From Dysosmobacter sp. Marseille-Q4140 (GTDB taxonomy: Bacteria > Bacillota > Clostridia > Oscillospirales > Oscillospiraceae), in the NCBI GenBank assembly GCA_018228705.1, contig CP073694.1:1550001-1614000 (forward strand): a stretch of DNA of 64,000 nucleotides. The letters run 5' to 3'. Position 1 is the stretch's first letter; each line of letters opens with the position of its first letter. Positions 19,115-27,186 of this stretch are shown piece after piece. The notes under the pieces were generated by a model, which ran no database searches, was not told the origin of the DNA, and saw only the letters and a list, made by a program, of their open reading frames with translations. The translations under genes were made by a program, and so were the position numbers.

Positions 19115-19160
19115 CGGTTTATTCATGCGTCAGAGACGCAGGAATCTGTGTGCCGATAAA

Positions 19161-22100
19161 TCAAGCAACAGTAACCAGGCTGAACTCGGTAGCAGCAGTC
19201 ACAGTCCAAGTGAAGTTCTGAGTAGCAGCGCCAGCGGCAACCACAGCGATAACCTCGCTGCCAGCCTTCAGCTGAACGTTCTTGCTCAGATTGCTGCAAT
19301 CCAGAGTCACAACGACCTCAACGCCATTCTCGCCGGGAACAACATGGGTGACCATCTTGTTGTTGACGTTGAAAGCCATAATCTTGACACCGTTCACGCC
19401 GGTACCGCTGGAATCCTGATCAGCAGCGATCGTCAGCTCGACATACTCGGGATCCGCAACAGTCTCGGTAGCTTCGTCAACCGTGAAGGTCACGGTGGCG
19501 GGAGCGTAATTGCTCTTCTCGAAGGTGGCGGTGTAGGTGCCGTAGGGCAGAGTCACCTTGTTGGCTTCAACAGTGTAACCGGGAATGGTGATGTTGAAAG
19601 TGCCAGCGTTAGTGAAAGTCACCTCGCCCTGCTTGGCGTTGACAGCGAAGTCAGAAGCGACAACGTTACGAGCGGGCATCACGAAGGTGTAGCCGCCCTC
19701 AACAGGAGTCAGGGTCAGAGTGGTGGAGGTAACGTTCACGTTGGCAGAGGCCTTGACGGTCACGGTGACGCCAGCGGGAACCTTGCCCAGAGCAGTGTAA
19801 TCAGCACCGCCCAGGTAGCTGAAGGTCAGACCGGTCACGGGGCCAACGCTGAAGGAAGAGGCGATCTCGCCGCTGGGAACCTTCACAACGTAAGCAGAGG
19901 TGATCTGGTTGGAGTTGTTCAGCTTGAAGAACACCTTGTCGTTGGTATCCTCGACCACGGAAGCGGCGGTCAGGCCGGTGACGAACTCAGCGTCATCCTC
20001 GGTCACGACGACCACGAAGCAGTCGGAGGTCACACCGTAGTACTTGAAGCTGCCGTTGCTGAGCATGGTGCCCAGAACGTCGTTCTTCTGCTTGTAGGCG
20101 CCGGTGCCCTCGATCACGTTGTCGCTCTTGTACAGGGTAGCGACGTTGTTGGCGTCGTAGGACACGCCGTCATACAGGCCGTACACGCCCTTGTTCATGC
20201 CGTACTTGGAGTCGGCCATGATCTCCTTGACCTCACCGTTGACAACGGCGTCGAACAGGTAGTAGGAGCCGATGCCGGTGGTATAGGAGACGTTCTTGTC
20301 GTTGCCCTTGACGAAGATCACGTCAGAGGAGGGATTCAGCACGGTGGCGCCGGAAGCGTCCACGTACACAACGGTAGCGGGCTGGTTGTAGCTGTTCTTG
20401 CAGTAGACAGCGAAGGTGTTGGCGTTCTTCAGGGTGATGGTGGGAACGTTCTTGATGCCCTCATAGGCATTGTACATGGCGTTGCCATTGGCGTCCACAG
20501 TCTTGACCAGGAACACGGTCTCGCCGTTGGCGAAGTAGGTGGTGCCGTTGGCAGTGAAGGTGTAGCCGCCATTGGTGATGGAGACCGTAGCGTTGAAGGA
20601 GTCAACCTTCTTGTTCAGGGCATAGCGGTCGTTGGACTTGATCTCATAGGCAACGATGTCACCCAGAGAGACAACACCGGCGTAATCGCTGGAGGTGTTG
20701 ACGATCTCGACCTTGCCGTCGGCGAACATCAGCTTGGCCTCGGTGCGCAGGTCACCCTGGTCGTTGACGCCCAGGACAACAGCGTAGCTCTCAGCGTTGG
20801 CGCCGTCGATGTCGAGGGCATAGCCGAAGGGATCGAGAACCACGGTCACGTCCTTGTTGATGGCAGCGTTGGCAGCCTCGTTGGCGATGGTGCAGCTGTA
20901 ATCGTACTTGGTGCCGCCGACGGTAGCGCTGTCGCCAGTGGTGTAGCTGGTCAGAGTGCCGGTAGCGGTCTCAGCAACGGTCAGGTACTTCACACCGGTA
21001 TCGCCGGCCTTCTTGCTGTAGTTGTAGTAAACCACATCGTCAACAGCGAAGTCCTCGGTGGTGAAGGTGCCGCCCAGGTAACCCTTCTCGCCGCGGGCAA
21101 CCACGGTCACATAGGCGTCCTTGTTCTTGGTGGCAGCGGTCTTGGAGACAACGTCGCCAGCATAGTAGTGCATCTCGGTGATGGTGACAGTGGTGATCCA
21201 CTTGCCGTTATCCCAGCGGCCGCCCTTCCAAACCTGGGTCAGGACACCGGTATCGCCGGTCTTCTTGGTGTTGTTGTTCTGGACCAGGAAGCCCTGAACA
21301 CCATTGGCGATGCTATCGTGATCGACCACAACGCCATCCATGTACACGGTAGCCTCAACAGCGGAGGTCAGGCCCAAGTCGTCATAGATGGTGTCGGAAG
21401 CGACCTTCTTGTTGTATTCCAGATCAGCATCATCGGTGTAGGTGCCGATCTTCACGCCCTTGTAATCCCAAACATGAACGGGACGATAGAAAGCATCGGT
21501 ATCGCCCTTCAGGGACAGCTTGGGCATGTACTTCTCACCGAACTCGACGGTGTAGGTATCCTGCTGGCCGGTGGCGCCGGTGATGTACTTCTCGGCGTTG
21601 ATGGAGCTGGCCTGCTCCTTGTTGACGGAGGTCACAACCTTGGGAGCGGAAGCGCCCTGGCTGATCTCAACGCCATTGATCACGATGGAGCTGCCCTTGT
21701 TCTCATACTCCACCAGGGTGGCCTTGATGGTGTTGACAGCGTACAGGCAAGCCTCCTCGCGGGTGGCCAGATCGGTGCCGACAAAGTCGTCGTTGCCGTC
21801 GGTCAGGCCGTTCTCGATAGCCCGGCGGGCCACGTTCACGGTCCAGTTGGTGCCGGTGAAGTGCTCCACGGCGCTGTCATAACCCATAGCGGTCAGCAGC
21901 ATCTTCAGGAAAGCAAAACCGGTCAGCTTGTTGGAGGGACGGAAGGTGCCGTCAGCGTAGCCGTCGATGATGCCGGCCTCGACGCAGTAGGCAATGTAAC
22001 CGGCGAAGGTGGAGCCAGCGGGCACGTCCTTGAAGGGAGCGGCCTGAGAGCCCAGGGACTCGGCGGTGGTCTTGCCCAGCATCATGCAGGCGATGATCTT

Positions 22101-22313
22101 GGCGGCAGCGCCGCGGGTCAGGGTGCCCTGGGGCTGGAAGGCGCCGCCTTCGTAGCCATCGATGATCTCCAGGGCGGACATCACGTCGATTGCCTCAGCG
22201 TAGTCTTCGCCGCTGATGGAATCGCTGTCCGTGAAGTCCTTGGCACCAGCGCTGACGGTGACCAGAGACATGGCCATCACCAGAGCCAGAACCAGAGAAA
22301 GGAACTTCTTCAT
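19161..22313 (-). CDS. SLH-domain surface-layer protein B
   Basis: Secreted wall protein of 1050 residues and paralogue of SLH protein A in inverted orientation. The signal peptide is identical; three SLH modules follow (EIIDGYEGGAFQPQGTLTRG, GIIDGYADGTFRPSNKLT and a weaker third). The middle region is clearly related to A (for example TGDSATVGGTKYDY and AYEGIKNVPTI are shared), but after about residue 800 the two have no visible similarity. B ends in a different beta-rich domain rich in Val and Thr. No catalytic motif is seen. The start at 22313 is fixed by the signal peptide and AAAGGAGG. A promoter about 245 bases upstream would give a long leader. Confidence 0.9.
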   Translation of the reverse strand: MKKFLSLVLALVMAMSLVTVSAGAKDFTDSDSISGEDYAEAIDVMSALEIIDGYEGGAFQPQGTLTRGAAAKIIACMMLGKTTAESLGSQAAPFKDVPAGSTFAGYIAYCVEAGIIDGYADGTFRPSNKLTGFAFLKMLLTAMGYDSAVEHFTGTNWTVNVARRAIENGLTDGNDDFVGTDLATREEACLYAVNTIKATLVEYENKGSSIVINGVEISQGASAPKVVTSVNKEQASSINAEKYITGATGQQDTYTVEFGEKYMPKLSLKGDTDAFYRPVHVWDYKGVKIGTYTDDADLEYNKKVASDTIYDDLGLTSAVEATVYMDGVVVDHDSIANGVQGFLVQNNNTKKTGDTGVLTQVWKGGRWDNGKWITTVTITEMHYYAGDVVSKTAATKNKDAYVTVVARGEKGYLGGTFTTEDFAVDDVVYYNYSKKAGDTGVKYLTVAETATGTLTSYTTGDSATVGGTKYDYSCTIANEAANAAINKDVTVVLDPFGYALDIDGANAESYAVVLGVNDQGDLRTEAKLMFADGKVEIVNTSSDYAGVVSLGDIVAYEIKSNDRYALNKKVDSFNATVSITNGGYTFTANGTTYFANGETVFLVKTVDANGNAMYNAYEGIKNVPTITLKNANTFAVYCKNSYNQPATVVYVDASGATVLNPSSDVIFVKGNDKNVSYTTGIGSYYLFDAVVNGEVKEIMADSKYGMNKGVYGLYDGVSYDANNVATLYKSDNVIEGTGAYKQKNDVLGTMLSNGSFKYYGVTSDCFVVVVTEDDAEFVTGLTAASVVEDTNDKVFFKLNNSNQITSAYVVKVPSGEIASSFSVGPVTGLTFSYLGGADYTALGKVPAGVTVTVKASANVNVTSTTLTLTPVEGGYTFVMPARNVVASDFAVNAKQGEVTFTNAGTFNITIPGYTVEANKVTLPYGTYTATFEKSNYAPATVTFTVDEATETVADPEYVELTIAADQDSSGTGVNGVKIMAFNVNNKMVTHVVPGENGVEVVVTLDCSNLSKNVQLKAGSEVIAVVAAGAATQNFTWTVTAATEFSLVTVA

Positions 22314-22556
22314 GGTAGGATTTCCTCCTTTTGAATTTTGCCGGAAAAGTTGCAAAAACCAGTCAAGTGAGGCGTATACATCCCCAGACACCACCTGGAG
22401 AAACACCTTTTTGGGAGGCTTCCGCTTCCCTTCCGGCTTGAGTTGTGAACGCCCGAGCGGTCCCCCTCCTTTTACACGGCACACATACCGTGGCTAGCCG
22501 TTTACCCGTATCTGCGCCGGGTGATCGGAACAGGACAGTTCGTTTGTTCATGTTGG

Positions 22557-22585
22557 ATTTTAGCAGAGGCAAATTTCAATTGCAA
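22557..22585 (-). promoter_or_regulatory. Putative promoter of SLH gene B
   Basis: On the minus strand TTGCAA and TAAAAT are separated by 17 bases. Transcription from near 22550 would give a leader of about 237 nt before the SLH-B start. This promoter lies outside the part shared with SLH gene A. Confidence 0.6.
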
Positions 22586-22686
22586 GGGGACCGGGCCATT
22601 TGTAACAGAGCCGTAACAAAACCCCCGTATGATTTCCGGATATCCGGGCACAGGGCCGGATACATTATTATAATATACAGGCTTTT

Positions 22687-22706
22687 GTTGCACGGAAACG
22701 TGCAAC
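22687..22706 (+). repeat. Third copy of the GTTGCACG hairpin
   Basis: GTTGCACGGAAACGTGCAAC is identical to the left-arm hairpin at 18011-18030, again followed within about 15 bases by an AAAAT tract. This copy stands alone, without the TACACT hairpin. Confidence 0.65.
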
Positions 22707-22871
22707 CGGCCGAAAATATTCCGCATTCCAGCGTAACAAAGGCCCGGGCCGCCGAAGCGGTCCGGGCCAGGGATGCGGTTGAAAACACTCCGTTCTCGGT
22801 GGGAATGGCGCGCTGCGTGCTCCGCACGCCTGCGGAGGCTTCGCCTCCGTCGCTGCGGCGGATGATTGAAC

Positions 22872-22902
22872 GTGAAAGGAAACCCTGACGGTTTCCTTTC
22901 AC
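22872..22902 (-). terminator. Hairpin after the lipoamide dehydrogenase gene
   Basis: GTGAAAGGAAACC and GGTTTCCTTTCAC form a 13-bp stem about 28 bases past the lpd stop. There is no T-run, so it may be a weak terminator or a 3'-end stabiliser. Confidence 0.5.
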
Positions 22903-22929
22903 ACTTTCCTTCCCTCCGAAACCCGAAAC

Positions 22930-24675
22930 TCAGTTCTTGGTGTGGATGGCGCGTTTCTCAACGTTCAGCGCAGCCTCCCGCATGGTCTCGGTGACGGTGG
23001 GGTGAGAGTGGATGGTGGAGATCAGCTCGTCGATGGTAGCCTCCAGCCGGATGGCCAGGGCGCCCTCGGCAATGAGGTCCGTGGCCCGGGGCCCGATGAT
23101 GTGCATGCCCAGGACCTCGCCGTACTTGGCGTCGGCGATGATCTTCACCAGGCCCTCGCCGCCGTTGAGGATCAGGGCCTTGCCGTTGGCGCTCATGGGG
23201 AACTTGCCCACCTTGTAGTCGATGCCCTTGGCCTTGGCCTGCTCTTCGGTGAGGCCCACGGAGGCGGCCTCCGGCTCGATGTACACGCAGGTGGGGTTGG
23301 TGGACTCGTCGTACTTGGCGTCCATGCCCATAATGTTCTCAGCGGCCACTTCGCCCATGGCGCTGGCGGTGTGGGCCAGCTGGGCGCGGCCGAACACGCA
23401 GTCGCCGATGGCGTACACGCCGGGGACGTTGGTCTCCATCCTGTCGTTGACCAGGATGCGGCCCCGGTCGTTGTTCAGCCCGCCGGCCTCCAGGTTCAAG
23501 CTGGCGGTGTTGGCCTTGCGGCCGATGGCCACCAGGACCTTCTCCGCCTCAAAGCTGACGGTCTCGCCGGCCTTGTTCTTGCAGACCACCTTGGCGCCCA
23601 CGGGGGACTCCTCGACCGCCTGCACGGGGCACTCCAGGTTGAACTCCATGCCCATCTTCTTCATGTGGGCCACGCCGATCTTGGTCAGGTCGCCGTCCAG
23701 CATGGGCAGCATGTGGTCCATGGCCTCCACCACCGTGATCTTGGTGCCGAAGGCGGCGTAGGCGCAGGCCAGCTCCAGACCGATGACGCCGCCGCCGATG
23801 ACCACCATGGACTTGGGCAGGGCCTCCAGGCTCAGAGCGCCGGTGGAGTCGATGCAGTTGGGGTTGTCCTTGATGCCGGGGATGGGAGGCACGGCGTTGA
23901 TGGAACCGGTAGCCACGATGATGGCGTCGGCGGTCATGGTCTCCTTGCTGCCGTCGGCCTTGGTGACCTCCAGAGTCTTGGGGGCGGTGAAGGTGGCCTC
24001 ACCGTCGATCTTGGCGACCTTGTTCAGCTTGAACAGTCCGGCGATGCCGCTGGTCAGCTTCTTGGAGATGGCGTTCTTGTGGGCAATGACCTGGGGGAAG
24101 TCCACTTCCACGCCGGTGACCTTCACGCCGATGTCGGCGCCCTGGTTTTTGATGTCCTCGATCAGCTCAGCGCTGTGGAGCAGGCACTTGGTGGGGATGC
24201 AGCCGATGTTCAGGCAGGTGCCGCCCAGGTGCTCTTTCTCCACCACGGTGACCTTGGCGCCCAGCTGGGCAGCGCGGATGGCGGCCACATAGCCGCCGGG
24301 GCCGCCGCCCACCACGATAACGCTCTTGGGGCCGGCGGCGGCAGGAGCCGCAGCGGCGGCCGCTGCGGGAGCGGCCGCGGGCGCCTCAGCGGCAGCAGGA
24401 GCCGCGGCAGGGGCAGCGGCGCCGGGCACAGCCTCGCCCTCGGCGCCGATGTAGGCGATGACGCTCTTGCACTCGGCGGTCTCGCCCTCCGGCAGCAGGA
24501 TCTTCAGCAGGATGCCGTCGGCATCGGCCTCCACATCGTTGGTCAGCTTGTCGGTGGCCACGGAGAACAGCACGTCGCCCTTCTTCACCGGCTGGCCTTC
24601 CTTGATCTTCCACTCTTCAATGGTGCCCTCGGTCATGGTCAGACCCAGCTTGGGCATCAGCACTTCAGTTGCCAT
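22930..24675 (-). CDS. lpdA: Dihydrolipoamide dehydrogenase (E3) with N-terminal lipoyl domain
   Basis: Flavoprotein that reoxidises the dihydrolipoyl arm of a 2-oxoacid or acetoin dehydrogenase complex, giving NADH. At 581 residues it is about 110 longer than a plain E3: residues 1-86 form a lipoyl domain (Lys43 in ATDKLTND), then an Ala/Pro linker, then the FAD/NAD enzyme with VVGGGPGGYVAA and the redox cysteines in GGTCLNIGCIPTKC. The lipoyl domain is nearly the same as that of the E2 gene just upstream. It is the last gene of the operon; a hairpin (24772-24803) separates it from E2. Confidence 0.95.
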   Translation of the reverse strand: MATEVLMPKLGLTMTEGTIEEWKIKEGQPVKKGDVLFSVATDKLTNDVEADADGILLKILLPEGETAECKSVIAYIGAEGEAVPGAAAPAAAPAAAEAPAAAPAAAAAAAPAAAGPKSVIVVGGGPGGYVAAIRAAQLGAKVTVVEKEHLGGTCLNIGCIPTKCLLHSAELIEDIKNQGADIGVKVTGVEVDFPQVIAHKNAISKKLTSGIAGLFKLNKVAKIDGEATFTAPKTLEVTKADGSKETMTADAIIVATGSINAVPPIPGIKDNPNCIDSTGALSLEALPKSMVVIGGGVIGLELACAYAAFGTKITVVEAMDHMLPMLDGDLTKIGVAHMKKMGMEFNLECPVQAVEESPVGAKVVCKNKAGETVSFEAEKVLVAIGRKANTASLNLEAGGLNNDRGRILVNDRMETNVPGVYAIGDCVFGRAQLAHTASAMGEVAAENIMGMDAKYDESTNPTCVYIEPEAASVGLTEEQAKAKGIDYKVGKFPMSANGKALILNGGEGLVKIIADAKYGEVLGMHIIGPRATDLIAEGALAIRLEATIDELISTIHSHPTVTETMREAALNVEKRAIHTKN

Positions 24676-24771
24676 GATTTTTTGTCCTTCTTTCCGTTAA
24701 GTTATCCAAATCACGCCGGGATTTCCGGCTCCGGATGAACAGAATCGTCAAATTTTGAACAAACTTTCGGG

Positions 24772-24803
24772 AAACGGAACCCGGCTGACGCCGGGTTCCG
24801 TTT
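24772..24803 (-). terminator. Hairpin between E2 and E3 genes (possible attenuator)
   Basis: AAACGGAACCCGGC and GCCGGGTTCCGTTT form a 14-bp stem with a 4-nt loop in the 142-base gap between the E2 stop and the E3 start. The following bases are only weakly T-rich, so partial read-through is likely. Confidence 0.5.
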
Positions 24804-24817
24804 GATCCGGTCTGAAC

Positions 24818-26164
24818 TCAGACCAGCAGCATATAGGGGTTTTCCAGCAGCTCCGCGATCCGCTTGAGGAACTTGGAGGCCATGACGCCGTCCACCACGC
24901 GGTGGTCAGCGGTCAAGCTCAGGTTCATCATGGGCCGGATCACGATCTGGCCGTCCCGCACCACGGGGGTGTCCACCATGTCGCACACGCCCAGAATCGC
25001 CAGCTCAGGCTGGTTGATGATGGGAGAGAAGCTGGTGATGCCATAGGGCCCCAGGGAGGAGATGGTGAAGGTGCCGCCGGTCATATCCTCCATGCCCAGC
25101 TTGCCGGTACGGGTGGCCTCGATCAGGGCCTCCGTCTCCTTGGCGATCTCCGCCAGGGACTTGGTGTCGCAGCTCTTGACGTTGGGGACGATCAGGCCGT
25201 CGCCCTTGGCCACCGCCAGGCCCATGTTGACGTGCTTGTGGCGGGTCAGCATGTTGTCGGCGAAGCTGGCGTTGATGTCAGGGAACTCGGTCAGGGCCTT
25301 GGCCACGACCTTCATCAGGATGTGGTTGTAGGTCAGCTTGATCCCCTGCTCCTTCAAGCCGTCCTTCAGCTTGGCGCGCAGGTCCTTCATGGCGGTCACG
25401 TCCACGGGACGGGTATAGGTGACCCGCGGAGAGGTGTGCCAGGAGTTGCTCATGTTGGCGGCGATGCTGCGGCGCAGCGGATTGACCTTCACGGGAGCCT
25501 CGTCGTTGCTCTCCACGGCGGCAGCGGCGGGGACGTTGACGGCGGCAGCGGCAGGCGCAGCGGCGCCGGCGGCGGCCAGCACATCGGCCTTCATCACGCG
25601 GCCCTGGACGTCCAGCTTGCTGACGTCCACGCCCAGCTCGGCGGCCAGCTTGGCGGCCATGGGGCTGGTCTTGGGACCGGCCACGTAGTTCTCCACGTCC
25701 CGGGCGATGACGGTGCCGTTGGGACCGGAGGCGGGGATGGCCGCCAGGTCATAGCCCTTCTCCTTGGCCAGCCTTCTGGCATAGGGAGAGGCCAGCACGA
25801 AACCGCCGGCGGTCTTGGCCGGAGCGGCAGCGGCGGCGGGAGCCGCGGCAGGAGCCGCAGCGGCGGGGGCGGCGGGAGCGGCTGCAGCGGCAGGAGCCGC
25901 GGCCTCAGCGCCGGGGACAGCCTCACCGGGCTGGCCGATCCAAGCGATGACGCTCTTGCACTCGGCGGTCTCGCCCTCGGGCAGCAGGATCTTCAGCAGT
26001 GTGCCGTCGGTGTCGCACTCCACGTCGTTGGTCAGCTTATCGGTGGCCACAGAGAACAGCACGTCTCCGGCCTTCACGGTGTCGCCTTCCTTGAACTTCC
26101 ATTCTTCAATGGTGCCCTCGGTCATGGTCAGGCCGAGCTTGGGCATCAATACTTCAGTTGCCAT
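24818..26164 (-). CDS. Dihydrolipoamide acyltransferase (E2) of a 2-oxoacid/acetoin dehydrogenase complex
   Basis: Core acyltransferase of the complex. The 448-residue protein has an N-terminal lipoyl domain (Lys43), an Ala/Pro linker, a peripheral-subunit-binding domain (SPYARRLAKEKGYDLAAI), a second Ala-rich linker, and the catalytic domain with DHRVVDGVMASKFL; the His of DHRVVDG is catalytic. The ATG at 26164 has AAAGGAG ten bases upstream; an ATG seven codons further up lacks a site. It starts 27 bases after E1beta. The acyl group cannot be told from the sequence: acetyl (pyruvate or acetoin) is likeliest. Confidence 0.93.
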   Translation of the reverse strand: MATEVLMPKLGLTMTEGTIEEWKFKEGDTVKAGDVLFSVATDKLTNDVECDTDGTLLKILLPEGETAECKSVIAWIGQPGEAVPGAEAAAPAAAAAPAAPAAAAPAAAPAAAAAPAKTAGGFVLASPYARRLAKEKGYDLAAIPASGPNGTVIARDVENYVAGPKTSPMAAKLAAELGVDVSKLDVQGRVMKADVLAAAGAAAPAAAAVNVPAAAAVESNDEAPVKVNPLRRSIAANMSNSWHTSPRVTYTRPVDVTAMKDLRAKLKDGLKEQGIKLTYNHILMKVVAKALTEFPDINASFADNMLTRHKHVNMGLAVAKGDGLIVPNVKSCDTKSLAEIAKETEALIEATRTGKLGMEDMTGGTFTISSLGPYGITSFSPIINQPELAILGVCDMVDTPVVRDGQIVIRPMMNLSLTADHRVVDGVMASKFLKRIAELLENPYMLLV

Positions 26165-26191
26165 ACTTGAAAATCTCCTTTTCAACAGGCA

Positions 26192-27166
26192 TTAAAACAT
26201 GCCCTTGATGCCCTTGACCAGGTCCTCCGGGAAGATACGAACCATCTTCTCCAGCGTGGGAGCAAAGGGGATGGGGCAGAAGGGAGCGCCGTACCGCAGG
26301 ATGGGGGCGTCCAGATACTCCAGGGCCTCCTCCGCCACAGTGGCGGCGATCTCAGCGCCGAAGCCGCCCTGCTTGACCGCCTCGTGGACGATGCACAGCC
26401 GGTGGGTCTTCTTCACGCTGTTGAGCACGGTCTCCTTGTCCCAGGGAGACAGGGTGATCAGGTCGATGACCTCGGCCTTGATGCCCTCCTTGGCCAGCAG
26501 GTCCGCGGCGCCGCGGGCGTTCTTCATACCGATGGAGTAGGACACGATGGTCACGTCAGTGCCCTCGCGCTCCACGCGGGCCTTGCCGATGGTGTAGGGC
26601 ACCTCGTCGGCCAGCTCGGGAACCTCGCCTTTTTCCTTGTAGAGGATCTTGTTCTCGAAGTAGATGACGGGATCGTCGCTCTCGATGGCAGCCTTCAGCA
26701 CCATCTTGGCGTCATAGGGATTGGAGGGAGCCACGACCTGAACGCCGGGAATGTGGGTGAACCAGGCCTCCACGCACTGGGAGTGCTGGGCAGCGCCCTG
26801 GATGGTCATGCCGTCGGGAGCACGCAGCACCAGGGGCACTTTGGCCTGACCGCCGAACATGTAGCGGGCCTTGGCCATCTGGTTGAACACCTCGTCCATG
26901 GGCACGCCGATGAAGTCGGCGAAGTGCATATCCACCACGGGGCGGGCACCGGCCAGAGCAGCACCCACGCCGCCGCCGATGATGAAGGTCTCGGAGATCG
27001 GGGTATCCAGCACGCGGCCGGGGAACTGCTGGGGCAGGCCCTTGAACTGGCCGAAGATACCGCCCTGACGGGCCAGGTCCTCGCCCATAACGAAAATCTT
27101 ATCGTCTTTTGCCATCGTCTCGGCCATCGCTTCCAGGGTGGCCTGTGCAAATGTGATCTTACGCAT
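26192..27166 (-). CDS. 2-oxoacid/acetoin dehydrogenase E1 component, beta subunit
   Basis: Thiamine-diphosphate enzyme subunit that pairs with E1alpha. The 324-residue protein starts MRKITFAQATLEAM and has the transketolase pyrimidine-binding motif region (FVMGEDLARQGGIFGQFKGL) and the C-terminal transketolase domain (SYSIGMKNARGAADLL, IVHEAVKQGGFGAEIA). The ATG at 27166 has GGAGG upstream and begins the conserved domain. It lies 20 bases after E1alpha in the same operon. Confidence 0.94.
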   Translation of the reverse strand: MRKITFAQATLEAMAETMAKDDKIFVMGEDLARQGGIFGQFKGLPQQFPGRVLDTPISETFIIGGGVGAALAGARPVVDMHFADFIGVPMDEVFNQMAKARYMFGGQAKVPLVLRAPDGMTIQGAAQHSQCVEAWFTHIPGVQVVAPSNPYDAKMVLKAAIESDDPVIYFENKILYKEKGEVPELADEVPYTIGKARVEREGTDVTIVSYSIGMKNARGAADLLAKEGIKAEVIDLITLSPWDKETVLNSVKKTHRLCIVHEAVKQGGFGAEIAATVAEEALEYLDAPILRYGAPFCPIPFAPTLEKMVRIFPEDLVKGIKGMF

Positions 27167-27186
27167 CGTTTCGTTCCTCCTTCGCC

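Larger units (their letters stand above)
22314..22929. promoter_or_regulatory. Leader and upstream region of SLH gene B
   Basis: No gene is supported in this stretch. On the minus strand it carries the 72-nt leader shared with SLH gene A (22314-22385), then a unique leader segment with an ACGGTATGTGTGCCGT hairpin near 22483-22498, then the SLH-B promoter (22557-22585). Further right are a GTTGCACG hairpin (22687-22706), small GC-rich inverted repeats near 22814-22850 and the end-of-operon hairpin of the dehydrogenase genes (22872-22902). Confidence 0.6.

Noticed and set aside
19125..22334. 1069-codon open frame on the plus strand opposite SLH gene B (and a similar 857-codon frame opposite SLH gene A, 13783-16356 minus)
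   Set aside because: They resemble each other only because they mirror the two paralogous SLH genes. They have no signal peptide, domain or ribosome site, whereas the SLH reading frames have all three.
22386..22550. Possible c-di-GMP-I riboswitch in the SLH-B leader
   Set aside because: A GGTAAAC and an AGCCACGG string recall parts of the motif, but the GAAA tetraloop receptor pair and the GACGCAAAGC core are absent.
24330..24420. GC-rich Ala/Pro-coding repeats in lpdA, E2 and accB as possible recombination hot spots or broken genes
   Set aside because: These are normal flexible linkers next to lipoyl or biotinyl domains, and the reading frames are intact.
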